Counted from the first letter of the stretch, positions 16,626-25,797 are shown. The stretch is 48,001 nt of DNA from an uncultured Collinsella sp. (GCA_900752015.1 CAADTZ010000056.1:1-48001); one strand, 5' to 3'. A program made the numbers and translations. The notes: generated by a model from the sequence alone, not told the origin.

Positions 16626-17922
16626 AGGCCAGATGGTCCTGAATCAGATCGCAGATGGCTCGGGCGTCGTTGATGTTGATAGCTCGGGTCGCAAAGCCGG
16701 CGTCGAAGGCCTGACGCGCCAGGGCCTCATTGCAGGCAAGGGCCAGCGTGTGACCGTCGACCAGGTCGAGCGAGCTCTTGCCGCGCAGACGGTCGACACC
16801 GGAGCGCGCGACCACGATGTTGTCGAAGCCCTCGGTCTTGTAGCCCTCGATGATCACCACGTCGACATCGTTGTAACGCGACAGCAGCTCGCGCGCGGGC
16901 ATCTCGTCCTCCTCGCGCGTGTCGGCGTACTCCGCCCAGCGCGTGGCGCAGATAAGGCCCACGTGCTTGGATCCGGCCTGGTGATGGCGCCAGGTGTCCT
17001 TAGCGGGCACATCGATATCAAAGCCGTGATGCCCATGATGCTTGAGCGAACCCACGCGCAGGCCGCGGCGGGTGAGCTCCGCGATAACCTTCTCGACGAG
17101 CGTTGTCTTGCCCGAGTTCTGGTAGCCGATAAACGCGATCGCGGGGACGGCCGGAGCTGGAACTGCGGGCGCGACGGCGACGGGTGCGCTCGCGGGCGCG
17201 TTGCCGTCTGCGGCAGCGGCCTCAACGGCAGCGGCCTGACGCTCCGCGCGATCCCACACGCCCGAGCGGCCGCCCTCCTTGTGCAGCAGGCGCACGTCGA
17301 CGATCTCCATGCCGCGATCGACGGCCTTGCACATGTCATAGATGGTTAGACACGCGGCACTCGCGCCGGTCAGGGCCTCCATCTCGATACCCGTCTTGCC
17401 CGTCACGCCCGCCGTAACCAGTACGTGAAAGCCAACCTGCCCGTCCGCGCGCGCCGGTGCCCAGCCCTCGGGCACGTCCTCGGCCGGCGTCCCCGCCGGA
17501 GCGATGGGCGCAATATCGCACTTGCTCTTGGTAATGAGCAGCGGATGGCACATGGGGATGATGTCGCTCGTGCGTTTGATGGCCATAATGCCCGCCACGC
17601 GCGCGCAGGCAAGCACATCGCCCTTTTTGGCGCGGTCCTGCAGCACCATGGCCTGCGTCTCGGGGTGCATGAGGATGGTGCCCTCGGCGATGGCAATGCG
17701 ATGGGTCTCGGCCTTGTCGGACACGTCGACCATGCGCACCTCGCCCTTGGCGTCCACGTGCGTCAGCTCGTCGCGACGGGCGTCGCGGGCGGACTCGGTG
17801 GCAGCGCCGGTAGTCGGCTGCGCGGACGCGTCGGCGTCGCCAGCCGCAGCCGTGACTTTGTGGGCAGACATCGCGGCCCTGCGAGCGGCCTTGGTGGCAT
17901 CGGCGTACCTGCTCTTGGCCAT
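16624..17922 (-). CDS. moaC: MoaC-MobB fusion: cyclic pyranopterin monophosphate synthase / Mo-cofactor GTP-binding protein
   Basis: A 432-residue fusion for molybdenum cofactor synthesis. After an Ala-rich lead of ~50 residues, the MoaC domain (about 50-210) shows MVDVS, the MCHPL segment and GKTGIEMEALTG, which makes cPMP from the MoaA product. An Ala/Pro linker (about 215-250) leads to a MobB domain (about 253-432) with P-loop GYQNSGKTTL, SLKHHGHHGFDID and DVVIIEGYKTEGF. MobB is thought to assist guanine-dinucleotide cofactor formation. Start 17922 has GGAGG with good spacing. Its start lies 4 bp beyond the moaA stop, so the two genes form an operon. The fusion joins an early and a late step of the pathway. 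Confidence 0.92.
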   Translation of the reverse strand: MAKSRYADATKAARRAAMSAHKVTAAAGDADASAQPTTGAATESARDARRDELTHVDAKGEVRMVDVSDKAETHRIAIAEGTILMHPETQAMVLQDRAKKGDVLACARVAGIMAIKRTSDIIPMCHPLLITKSKCDIAPIAPAGTPAEDVPEGWAPARADGQVGFHVLVTAGVTGKTGIEMEALTGASAACLTIYDMCKAVDRGMEIVDVRLLHKEGGRSGVWDRAERQAAAVEAAAADGNAPASAPVAVAPAVPAPAVPAIAFIGYQNSGKTTLVEKVIAELTRRGLRVGSLKHHGHHGFDIDVPAKDTWRHHQAGSKHVGLICATRWAEYADTREEDEMPARELLSRYNDVDVVIIEGYKTEGFDNIVVARSGVDRLRGKSSLDLVDGHTLALACNEALARQAFDAGFATRAININDARAICDLIQDHLA

Positions 17923-17926
17923 ATGA

Positions 17927-18982
17927 TCATCCTCCGATTTGGGACATAAATCGTTGCGTGCCCTCAATTATCGCGTGTTCCTGCGGTTTGTGGGCCACGG
18001 CATCGCGCCAAATCGAAAGTACCTGCATATCATCACCACGGCGCAGCGCCTCACGCACCGAATACTCGGTATCGCTGAACAGGCACGGACGTACGCTGCC
18101 ATCGGCCGTCAGGCGCAAGCGGTTGCAATTCGCACAAAAATGGTTGGACATGGCGCTAATAAAGCCAACCGTTCCCGCCGCACCCGGAAAGTGCCAATAG
18201 CGCGCAGGGCCCGCGCCGGCAGGAGCGTCGTTGATGTCGAGCGGCTCGAGCTCGCCCAGTCCCGCCGCGGCGGCCCCGGCATTGATGCGCGCCCGCAGCT
18301 CGTCGCTCGGCACGGTATCGCTCGCGTCCCACAGCTCGGGATTGAGCGCGGGCGCATGCGGGTCCACAGCGCAATGCGAGCTCGTGCGCTCGTCGCCGAT
18401 GGGCATATATTCGATAAAGCGCAGGTGGATGGGGCGGTCGAGCGTGAGCCGCGCGAGGGCCGCCACATCCTGGTTGAGCCGGCGCACAACAACGCAGTTG
18501 ACCTTAACGGGCTCAAAGCCCCAGGCCAGTGCCGCGTCGATGCCCGCCATGGTCTGCTCGAGTCGACCCAAGCGCGTGATCTTTCCAAACAGCGTAGAGT
18601 CGAGCGTGTCGAGCGAGATGTTGACGCGGTTAAGCCCGGCATCTTTGAGCTGCGGCGCCAGCTTGGGCAGCAGGGCGCCGTTGGTGGTGAGCGAGATGTC
18701 CTCGATCTGCGGAATCGCGCGGATGTCGCGAATGAGCGGGATGATACGGCGGCTGACCAGCGGCTCGCCGCCCGTCAGGCGCACGCGGCGAATGCCCTCT
18801 CCCGCCACCAGGCGCACAAAACGGGCGATTTCCTCGGCACTGAGTAGCTCATCGTGCGCGCGGGGCGCCACGCCGTCGGCCGGCATGCAATAGATGCAAC
18901 GGAAATTGCACTTGTCGGTAACGGCAATGCGCAGGTAGTTGATGTCGCGGCCAAAGCCGTCGTGTTGCACGTGCCCGTCCAC
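17927..18982 (-). CDS. moaA: GTP 3',8-cyclase
   Basis: A radical-SAM enzyme that turns GTP into 3',8-cyclo-GTP, the first step of molybdenum cofactor synthesis. The 351-residue protein has the SAM cluster motif CNFRCIYC (about 25-32), the GGEP motif in RLTGGEPL (about 69-76), and the C-terminal second cluster cysteines in FCANCNRLRLTADGSVRPC. Start is a GTG at 18982 with GGGAGGG upstream. It is followed directly by the moaC-mobB fusion. Other Moco genes are not in the window. Confidence 0.96.
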   Translation of the reverse strand: MDGHVQHDGFGRDINYLRIAVTDKCNFRCIYCMPADGVAPRAHDELLSAEEIARFVRLVAGEGIRRVRLTGGEPLVSRRIIPLIRDIRAIPQIEDISLTTNGALLPKLAPQLKDAGLNRVNISLDTLDSTLFGKITRLGRLEQTMAGIDAALAWGFEPVKVNCVVVRRLNQDVAALARLTLDRPIHLRFIEYMPIGDERTSSHCAVDPHAPALNPELWDASDTVPSDELRARINAGAAAAGLGELEPLDINDAPAGAGPARYWHFPGAAGTVGFISAMSNHFCANCNRLRLTADGSVRPCLFSDTEYSVREALRRGDDMQVLSIWRDAVAHKPQEHAIIEGTQRFMSQIGG

Positions 18983-19116
18983 GCGGCCCTCCCCTCACGC
19001 GGCGTTTTATTCTTCGGAAAACATAATACCCCACGAGAGAATCGTGCCGACACCCGTACGACAGGACAGGTCGCTTCGAGCAAAACGGACTTTCCAAGCC
19101 CATCCTCAGCATACAG

Positions 19117-19179
19117 ACCATCACAACAATCGATGCTTTTCCCGTTTTTGGCAAAAAACGTCGAATGTTGTGATGGTTT
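19117..19179 (-). repeat. Palindromic repeat family A, copy 3
   Basis: ACCATCACAACAATCGA (19117-19133) faces TCGAATGTTGTGATGGT (19161-19177) with one mismatch. Its loop TGCTTTTCCCGTTTTTGGC.. is the reverse complement type of copies 1 and 2. It lies between moaA and the next gene. Confidence 0.85.
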
Positions 19180-19217
19180 GCCTGCCCACGGCACCCCGCA
19201 GAAGGACCGGAACGTCC

Positions 19218-20255
19218 CTAAAGGCCGCCGTCCCAGTGCCGAATCACGAATTCTCGCAGGTCGTTCTGCCGCTTTTGGAACGCTTCGTTTCGGTCGCACT
19301 TGAGACCCATAGCGAGCGCGATGGCATTCATCGCCCGGTGCAATTGCAGCTGGTGGGCAAACTGAGTCCCGGTGAGGACGATCATCTTAAAGCCCAGCGC
19401 GCTCAGCACGGTCATACGTTCCGCATCCGACGCGCTGCGCTGTTTATCAAGATGGTCCGAGCCGTTGTATTCAATCCCCGTACCGCTCGCAGGCGCATAT
19501 ACGTCGATCTCGAAATACCCGGCCTTTGCGAGATACTTGAACTCGTTGGGAACATCGACCCGATGGTTGAGCTCGACCTTGGCGTATCCAAGCCCTCCCT
19601 GGGAACGTTTTGCTACGATCATGATTGCGGTGGCCGTCTCCATGGGCGACCGCGCGCCATCATGCACGCGCTTGAGCACGGTGGCCGCGCGTATAGCCCC
19701 CTGGCGAGATCGGTTCCCATTGCAATAAGCGATCAAGTCGGCAACGGTATACCTCTGCCCCATCTCGATATAATCGCCTGTCGACAGATGATTCAAATGG
19801 TATCGGGCACAGATTTCGTAGCCATATTCCAGCTGCTCGGGCTCGCTCATCCACGAACCCGCTTGGACAAAGCACATGGCCTCATCAACCACCAGAAGGC
19901 CCTCTGCCACCTCGATAAGATGGCCTGGAGGTATCGGCGCCCCAAACACGTGGCACCTAAATCCAGCCGGCGTCGAGCGCTCAAAATCGAAGTTGACGAG
20001 CGTGTCGATATGATCGAGCTCTTCTCGTGGAATACCGAGCGAGACCAGATAGTCGGTAACAATCCCAACTGCCGTTGAAGCCCTCAGCCCCTTGGCATCG
20101 AGTCCCAATTTGGGCAGGTTCGCGGTCGACTCCGCCTCGTTGGCAAGCGAGTCCTCATCGTATAGGCTGCTTGCTCGCGAGAGTGGCTCGGACGGGCGCG
20201 CCACGTTGTGGTACAGCCAGGCAGTCTTATGGGACAGGACGATCGGCAGGTCCAT
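19218..20255 (-). CDS. Unknown protein with C-terminal nuclease-like (PD-(D/E)XK/DUF559-type) domain
   Basis: A 345-residue protein with no sure function. The N-terminal ~160 residues include HVFGAPIPPGHLIEVAEGLLVVDEAMCFVQ, a pattern I recall from coriobacterial proteins resembling AbiEi-type antitoxins. The C-terminal part (about 210-310) has ELNHRVDVP, FEIDVYAPASGTGIEYNGSDH and VLTGTQF, an order like Vsr/DUF559 endonuclease folds (Glu, then IxYxG..H). No membrane segment or signal peptide is seen. It is a single gene flanked on both sides by family A repeats (copies 3 and 4). A role in defence or DNA transactions is possible but not shown. Confidence 0.6.
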   Translation of the reverse strand: MDLPIVLSHKTAWLYHNVARPSEPLSRASSLYDEDSLANEAESTANLPKLGLDAKGLRASTAVGIVTDYLVSLGIPREELDHIDTLVNFDFERSTPAGFRCHVFGAPIPPGHLIEVAEGLLVVDEAMCFVQAGSWMSEPEQLEYGYEICARYHLNHLSTGDYIEMGQRYTVADLIAYCNGNRSRQGAIRAATVLKRVHDGARSPMETATAIMIVAKRSQGGLGYAKVELNHRVDVPNEFKYLAKAGYFEIDVYAPASGTGIEYNGSDHLDKQRSASDAERMTVLSALGFKMIVLTGTQFAHQLQLHRAMNAIALAMGLKCDRNEAFQKRQNDLREFVIRHWDGGL

Positions 20256-20356
20256 GAGCCCTCCAATGGAGTCGGATAACCAACCTTATTCCCCTGCTCA
20301 CGGGTTCGCACACCTTCGTGCGCAAGAAAGCGATTCCACCCGGTCGAGTGGCAGAA

Positions 20357-20421
20357 AAACCATCACAACATTCGATGCTTTTCCCGATTTTGGCAAAAAA
20401 CGTCGAATGTTGTGATGGTTT
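20357..20421 (-). repeat. Palindromic repeat family A, copy 4
   Basis: Perfect 19-bp arms (20357-20375 and 20403-20421) identical to those of copy 1. The loop TGCTTTTCCCGATTTTGGC.. matches copy 3. It lies between the unknown gene and the ABC exporter. Confidence 0.88.
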
Positions 20422-20470
20422 GAGGCGAGGTGAGGGGCACGGAGGGATCAAAGCATCGTGCTCGAACGGG

Positions 20471-22369
20471 TTAATCCAGCTCTTTTAAGCCATGCGCCAG
20501 CTGCCAGTACTCGCCGTGCTGGGCGAGCAGCTCTTCGTGCGTGCCGCGCTCGATGATGCGGCCGTGTTCGAGGACCATGATGGCGTCGGCGTCGCGGACA
20601 GTGGACAGGCGGTGCGCGATCATAAACGTGGTGCGTCCGCGCATGATGCGGTCCATACCGCGTTCGATGAGCTTTTCGGTACGCGTGTCGATGCTCGAAG
20701 TGGCTTCGTCCAGGATGAGCACCGGCGGGTCGGCGACGGCCACGCGCGCGATGGCGAGCAGCTGGCGCTGGCCCTGCGACAGGTTGGCGCCATCGGCCGT
20801 GACCGGTGTGTCGTAGCCTCTAGGCAGGCGGCGGATAAACGAATCCGCGCAGGCGGCCTCGGCAGCGGCGCGCACCTCCTCGTCGGTCGCGTCGAGCTTG
20901 CCAAAGCGGATGTTCTGCGCAATGGTGCCGCTAAACAGGTGCGTGTCCTGCAGCACAATGCCGAGCGACCCGCGCAGGCTGGTCTTGGCAATGTGCTTGA
21001 CGTCGATGCCGTCGTACGTGATCTCGCCGTCATCGACCTCGTAGAAGCGGTTGATGAGGTTGGTAATGGTCGTCTTGCCGGCGCCCGTGGAGCCCACAAA
21101 CGCAATCTTTTGCCCCGGCTTGGCAAACAGGTTGAGGTCCGTGAGCACACGGGCGCCCGGCACGTAGGAAAAGTCCACGGCATGGAAGCGCACGTCGCCG
21201 GCAAGCGGGACCAAGCCACACGTGAGCTCGGTGCCGTCGGCGGCCACCGCGCGGCCCGACTCATCAACGGCTGCCACGTCATGCAGATGCCCGTAGACGC
21301 CCACGCCCTGGCCCTCGGGAATTTTCCACGCCCACGCGGCATCGCCCGTCTGCACCAGCTCCACGCAGCCCTCGTCCACCTCGGGCTCAAGGTCCATAGC
21401 CGCAAACAGGCGCTCGGCACCGGCCAACGCGTTGAGCAAGAAGTTGCCGAGCTGCGTAAACTGGTTGATGGGCATGGCGGCCTGGCGCACAAAGACCAGG
21501 TAGCTTGCAAGTGCGCCCACATCGGCGAGCCCCTTGATGCAGAGCATGCCGCCCGCCACGGCGACGATGGCATAGTTGACGTAGCCAATCACGACGGTCA
21601 TGGGCACCATGGAGTTGGCATAGCTCACGGCGGCGGTACCGGTGCGGCGAAGCTCGTCGTTGCGGCGGGTGAAGCCGGCGACATTCGCTGCCTCACGGTT
21701 AAAGACCTTGATGACCTTTTGGCCCGAGACCATTTCTTCGATATATCCATCCAGGTCGCCAAGCGATGCCTGCTGGGCAGCAAAGAAACGCTTAGAGCGC
21801 GCGCCCGAGTAGCGCGCATACAGCACAATGGCCGCATCGCACACGAGTGTGATAATCGTGAGCTGCCAGTTAAGGATGATGAGCATAGCCGTGGTGCCCA
21901 CAACCTGAATGGCGGCCTGAATCACGTTGGCAAAGCTGTTGTTAAGCGCCTCGGAGACGGTGTCGACGTCGTTGGTGAAAAAACTCATGATGTCGCCCGA
22001 GCGCGTGCTGTCAAAATAACTGAGCGGCAGCGTCTGGATGTGCGCGAACAGGTCGCGGCGAATATCGGACACCACGTGTTGGGCCGCGCGCACCATGATC
22101 TGCGAGTAGCCCAGGGCCGAGAGCACGCCCGCGGCGTAGATGATCGCCGTCAGGATGACCTGCTTGGCGAGCAGTTCCTCCCCGCCCGTGGCCAAACCGT
22201 TAACGATGGGGCGCACCATGTAGGTGCCGGCGAGGCTCGCGATGGCGGCAACGGAGGCGAGCACGCCCACCGCGAGCAACGAGAACTTGGCATGCCCCAT
22301 GTAGGAGAGCAAGCGGCGCACAGTGCGCTTGAGGTCGGCCGGGCGTGCTTGGGCTGCGGTCTTAGGCAT
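20471..22369 (-). CDS. ABC exporter half-transporter with canonical ATPase site residues
   Basis: A 632-residue half transporter (membrane domain, then ATPase domain). About six transmembrane helices lie in the first ~330 residues. The ATPase has Walker A GSTGAGKTT, a signature LSQGQ, Walker B VLILDEATSS with catalytic Glu, and the switch His in MIAHRLST. An unusual insert of about 50 residues (about 360-410, WKIPEGQGVGVYGHLHDVAAV) separates the two domains. The start at 22369 overlaps the upstream partner's stop by 8 bp with GGGGGTGAG before it; the frame runs on upstream inside the partner gene but is not needed. It pairs with the next half transporter as a heterodimeric multidrug or lipid exporter. 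Confidence 0.9.
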   Translation of the reverse strand: MPKTAAQARPADLKRTVRRLLSYMGHAKFSLLAVGVLASVAAIASLAGTYMVRPIVNGLATGGEELLAKQVILTAIIYAAGVLSALGYSQIMVRAAQHVVSDIRRDLFAHIQTLPLSYFDSTRSGDIMSFFTNDVDTVSEALNNSFANVIQAAIQVVGTTAMLIILNWQLTIITLVCDAAIVLYARYSGARSKRFFAAQQASLGDLDGYIEEMVSGQKVIKVFNREAANVAGFTRRNDELRRTGTAAVSYANSMVPMTVVIGYVNYAIVAVAGGMLCIKGLADVGALASYLVFVRQAAMPINQFTQLGNFLLNALAGAERLFAAMDLEPEVDEGCVELVQTGDAAWAWKIPEGQGVGVYGHLHDVAAVDESGRAVAADGTELTCGLVPLAGDVRFHAVDFSYVPGARVLTDLNLFAKPGQKIAFVGSTGAGKTTITNLINRFYEVDDGEITYDGIDVKHIAKTSLRGSLGIVLQDTHLFSGTIAQNIRFGKLDATDEEVRAAAEAACADSFIRRLPRGYDTPVTADGANLSQGQRQLLAIARVAVADPPVLILDEATSSIDTRTEKLIERGMDRIMRGRTTFMIAHRLSTVRDADAIMVLEHGRIIERGTHEELLAQHGEYWQLAHGLKELD

Positions 22370-24191
22370 GACGCTCACCCCCTTCCAAGGGCGATCCGCA
22401 TGCGACGGAGGAAAACGGATCATTCGCGCAACCATCGTCGCTGCCGTCGCCGGCGTCCGCGTTCCCCGCAAACTCCATCTGCGAGGCGTAAATCTCCTGG
22501 TAGATGTTGTCGCCCGCCAGCAGTTCCTCGTGCGTGCCCACGCCGTGGACGCGACCGTCGTCCAGCACCACAATGCGATCGGCATCCATGACGCTCGCGA
22601 TGCGCTGGGCGATGATGAGCACGGTCGTATCGGGAATCCGAGCGATGTGCTCTCGAATCTTTGCGTCGGTCGCCATATCGACCGCGCTGGTGGAGTCATC
22701 AAAAATGAGCACGCGCGGATGCTTGAGCAGCGTGCGCGCGATGCAAAGGCGTTGCTTCTGGCCACCCGAAACACCGGCGCCACCTTGCCCCAACTCGCCG
22801 TCCAGCCCGCCGATGCGATCAAGGAACTCGTCCACGCACGCTGCGCGGCAAGCCGCGAGGAGCTCATCGTCCGACGCCTGCGGATTGCCCCACTGCAGGT
22901 TCTCGCGCACGGTGCCCGTAAACAACACGTTCTTTTGCAGCACAATGCCTACGGCGTCGCGCAAGGCGACCAGGTCGTAGTCGCGCACGTCGTGTCCGCC
23001 CACAAGCACGGCGCCTTCGGTGGCGTCGTACAGGCGCGCAATCAGCTGCACAAGCGAGCTCTTGCCCGAGCCCGTGCCGCCGAGGATGCCCACCGTCGAG
23101 CCGCTCTCGATGCGAAGGTCGATATGCTCGAGCACATCCTCGGCTGCATCCGCGCGGTATTTAAAGGAAACGTCGCGAAACTCGATACTACCGTCCGCTG
23201 GCGCCGCAATCGCGAGGTCTCCCGCGGGGTTGGCGATAAAGGGCTCCTCATCGAGCACCTCGGCGATACGGCCCACACTCGTGAGAGCGCGCGTGAGCAG
23301 CAAAAACACATTGGAAATCATCATAAGCGAGTTCATGATCAGCAGCACGTAACTCATAAAGCCCGTGAGCGAGCCCACGCCCAGCTTGCCGGCGAGAATC
23401 ATGTGGCCGCCAATCCACAGGATGGAGAGCGCAGCCACGTACATCGACAGCTGAAACACCGGCAGGTTGAGAACCGCGTTGCCAAAGGTCTTCGTCGCAG
23501 TGCCGGCGAGCTCGGCATTGACGGTGTCGAACTTGGCCTCCTCGTGCTCGGTACGAACGTAGGCCTTGACGGCACGCACGGCGGTGAGGTCTTCCTGTAC
23601 CACGCCGTTGAGGTGGTCCATCGAGGTCTGGAGTTGGCGGTAGAGCGGACTGACGCGATAGGTGATGACGCCCAGTACGATTGCCAGCACAGGCAAGATG
23701 ATCGCAAAGACGGTGGCGAGCGGGCGCGACAGCATCAGCGCGTAGATAAGGCCGACGATAAGCGTCACCGGGCCGCGCACCATAGGGCGAAAGCCGTTGC
23801 CCACAGCATTTTGGATAACGGTGATGTCCGTGGTCATGCGGGTGACGAGCGAGCTGGCGTCGTAGTTGTCCAGGTTGCCAAAAGCGAGCGTCTGAATCTT
23901 TTTGTACTCGGCCTCGCGCAGGTTAGCGCCTAGGCCCGAGGCAACGCGGGCGGACGTGCGGGCATAACCCAAGCCCAGTACCAGCGAAAGCGCAGCGCAC
24001 ACCAACATGTACGCGCCCTGTAGCAGCATGTAGTTGATATCACACGCAGGCACGCCCACATCGATGATGTTGGCCATGATGACCGGGATAAACAGCTCGA
24101 GCACCGTCTCGACCGACACAAAGAACACGCCGAGGATGGCATCGCGACGGTATGCCCCTAGATAGGAAAACAGTATTTTGAGATTGCGCAC
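22362..24191 (-). CDS. ABC exporter half-transporter with degenerate ATPase site residues
   Basis: A 609-residue half transporter with about six membrane helices (about 15-310) and an ATPase domain: Walker A GGTGSGKSS, signature VSGGQ, Walker B VLIFDDSTS. The residue after Walker B is Asp instead of the catalytic Glu, and the switch His is Gln (LIIAQRIAS). Its partner keeps Glu and His. One degenerate and one canonical site is the known pattern of heterodimers such as TM287/288 and BmrCD. Start is a GTG at 24191 with a G-rich but weak ribosome site. The last ~15 codons contain a 19-bp match to an intergenic repeat (22404-22422). Confidence 0.9.
   Translation of the reverse strand: MRNLKILFSYLGAYRRDAILGVFFVSVETVLELFIPVIMANIIDVGVPACDINYMLLQGAYMLVCAALSLVLGLGYARTSARVASGLGANLREAEYKKIQTLAFGNLDNYDASSLVTRMTTDITVIQNAVGNGFRPMVRGPVTLIVGLIYALMLSRPLATVFAIILPVLAIVLGVITYRVSPLYRQLQTSMDHLNGVVQEDLTAVRAVKAYVRTEHEEAKFDTVNAELAGTATKTFGNAVLNLPVFQLSMYVAALSILWIGGHMILAGKLGVGSLTGFMSYVLLIMNSLMMISNVFLLLTRALTSVGRIAEVLDEEPFIANPAGDLAIAAPADGSIEFRDVSFKYRADAAEDVLEHIDLRIESGSTVGILGGTGSGKSSLVQLIARLYDATEGAVLVGGHDVRDYDLVALRDAVGIVLQKNVLFTGTVRENLQWGNPQASDDELLAACRAACVDEFLDRIGGLDGELGQGGAGVSGGQKQRLCIARTLLKHPRVLIFDDSTSAVDMATDAKIREHIARIPDTTVLIIAQRIASVMDADRIVVLDDGRVHGVGTHEELLAGDNIYQEIYASQMEFAGNADAGDGSDDGCANDPFSSVACGSPLEGGERHA
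22393..22422. repeat. Repeat family D inside the exporter gene
   Basis: The 19 bases at 22404-22422 are the exact reverse complement of TGATCCGTTTTCCTCCGTC at 30777-30795. Here the opposite arm is GATCCG (22393-22398). It falls in the last codons of the ABC gene at 22362, so part of an intergenic-type repeat appears to have become coding sequence. Confidence 0.6.
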
Positions 24192-24360
24192 GCAGGTTCA
24201 ACCCCCATCAAACGTTGTTCGCAAACGCACGTATTATTGCGCGCCGAATAATGGTGTCAAGTATTCCGAAATCGTTTTCTGCAAGGTTAGCGCCGGCGGC
24301 GAGTTCTCGTGACGTGTGTCCATATTCACTCGGAATAATGGTGCGCGCGATTTTTTTCGT
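24192..24360. promoter_or_regulatory. Divergent intergenic region with 11-bp direct repeat
   Basis: GAATAATGGTG occurs at 24246-24256 and again at 24333-24343, each next to a GCGC-rich stretch. The repeats lie upstream of the ABC exporter operon and could bind a regulator. No consensus promoter for that operon is evident. Confidence 0.35.
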
Positions 24361-24379
24361 CCCACTGTCGACACAAACC

Positions 24380-24410
24380 TTGACTCTACAATCGTTGTAG
24401 GGTTTTCACT
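24380..24410 (+). promoter_or_regulatory. MerR-type promoter/operator of the MATE gene
   Basis: TTGACT (24380-24385) is followed by the dyad CTACAA-TCG-TTGTAG (24386-24400) and a weak -10 near 24405-24410, giving a spacer of about 19 bp. A dyad inside an over-long spacer is the hallmark of MerR-family activation. The regulator gene lies just downstream of the MATE gene. Confidence 0.7.
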
Positions 24411-24450
24411 ACACTGGTAGCTAAACGAACCAAGCCAGAAAGCCCCGCCC

Positions 24451-25797
24451 ATGGAACACGACCTCACACGCGGCAATGTCCTTAAGACCATCGCGGTCTT
24501 TGCCCTGCCCTATATGCTCTCGTACTTTTTGCAGATGCTCTACGGCATGGCCGACCTGTACATGATGGGGCAGTTTAGCGGCGCCGCCGGCATCACCGCC
24601 GTGGGCAATGGCGCGCAGACGCTCTATATCATTACCGTGACGCTCGTGGGCCTGGCCATGGGCACGACGGTCACCGTCGGCCACGCCGTGGGCTCGCGCC
24701 GTTTCGATCGTGCCGAGACCGCCATCGGCAACACCATCACGCTCTTTATGGGCGTCTCGGTGGTACTGGCCGCCGTCCTGCTCGCACTGTGCCCGCAAAT
24801 CGTGGCGCTCATTGGCACGCCGGCCGAGGCAGTCGAAGGAACCGCCGCCTACCTGCGTATTTGCTTTATGGGCATTCCCTTTATCGCCGCGTACAACATT
24901 CTTTCGGCCATCTTTCGCGGGCTGGGCGATTCGCGCTCGCCCATGTACGTGATCGGCGTGGCGTGCATCATCAACATCGCGCTCGACTTTCTGTTTATCG
25001 GCCACATGGGGCTCGGCCCCGTGGGCGCGGCGCTCGGCACGGTGACCGCGCAGACGGCCAGCGTTGCCCTCGCGCTCGTGTGGCTCAAGAGCCGCCGCAC
25101 GAACATCCACGTTAAGCGCAGCGACCTGCGCCCCCAGCCCGAGGTGCTCGGCAGCATTCTTAAGATCGGCGTGCCTGTGGCCGTGCAGGACGGCTGCATC
25201 CAGGTGGCGTTTATGTTTATCACCGTCATCGCCAACCACCGAGGGCTCGTCGACGCCGCTGCCGTGGGCCTAGTCGAGAAGATGATCAGCTTTTTGTTCA
25301 TTGTGCCGAGTTCCATGGGCGCCACCGTCAGCGCACTCACGGCGCAAAATGCCGGCGCGGGCAAGGGCGACCGCGCGCGTCAGGTGCTCAAGGACGCCAT
25401 GACCATCTCGGTCGTGTACGGCTGTCTGATCACGGTGCTGATGTGGCTAGTGGCACCGGCGTTTATCGGCTTTTTTGCCAAGGACGCCGCGGTGGTCGCG
25501 GCCGGCACCGGCTATATGCGCAGCTACATTTTCGACGCGATTTTTGCCGGCATCCACATTTGCTTTAGCGGCTTTTTCGCTGCATACGGCAAGAGCTACA
25601 TCGGCTTTGCGCACAACGTGCTGGCCGTAGCGCTCATTCGCGTGCCGGGCGCGTGGCTGCTGTCGAATGCCTATTCCGACACGCTGTTTCCCATGGGCAT
25701 CGCCTCGCCGTGCGGGTCGATTTTGTCGGCAGTCATCTGTGTTATCGCGTTTACCGTGCTCAACCGGCGCGGAGCTTTTGACAAGCTGGTGGCGTAG
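24451..25797 (+). CDS. MATE-family multidrug/cation antiporter
   Basis: A 448-residue membrane protein with about twelve hydrophobic helices in two related halves, as in MepA/NorM exporters. It opens with MEHDLTRGNVLKTIAVFALPYMLSYFLQMLYGMADLYMMGQ, a segment characteristic of MATE proteins. It is expected to export drugs or toxic cations using a Na+ or H+ gradient. The start has only a weak ribosome site (AGAAAG). A MerR-type operator precedes it, and a BmrR-like gene follows 55 bp downstream, so expression is probably ligand induced. The substrate is unknown. Confidence 0.92.
   Translation: MEHDLTRGNVLKTIAVFALPYMLSYFLQMLYGMADLYMMGQFSGAAGITAVGNGAQTLYIITVTLVGLAMGTTVTVGHAVGSRRFDRAETAIGNTITLFMGVSVVLAAVLLALCPQIVALIGTPAEAVEGTAAYLRICFMGIPFIAAYNILSAIFRGLGDSRSPMYVIGVACIINIALDFLFIGHMGLGPVGAALGTVTAQTASVALALVWLKSRRTNIHVKRSDLRPQPEVLGSILKIGVPVAVQDGCIQVAFMFITVIANHRGLVDAAAVGLVEKMISFLFIVPSSMGATVSALTAQNAGAGKGDRARQVLKDAMTISVVYGCLITVLMWLVAPAFIGFFAKDAAVVAAGTGYMRSYIFDAIFAGIHICFSGFFAAYGKSYIGFAHNVLAVALIRVPGAWLLSNAYSDTLFPMGIASPCGSILSAVICVIAFTVLNRRGAFDKLVA

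Noticed and set aside
22370..22945. N-terminal extension of the second ABC half-transporter
   Set aside because: The extra frame lies wholly inside the partner gene in another frame; the ATG at 22369 with overlap and ribosome site is the natural start.
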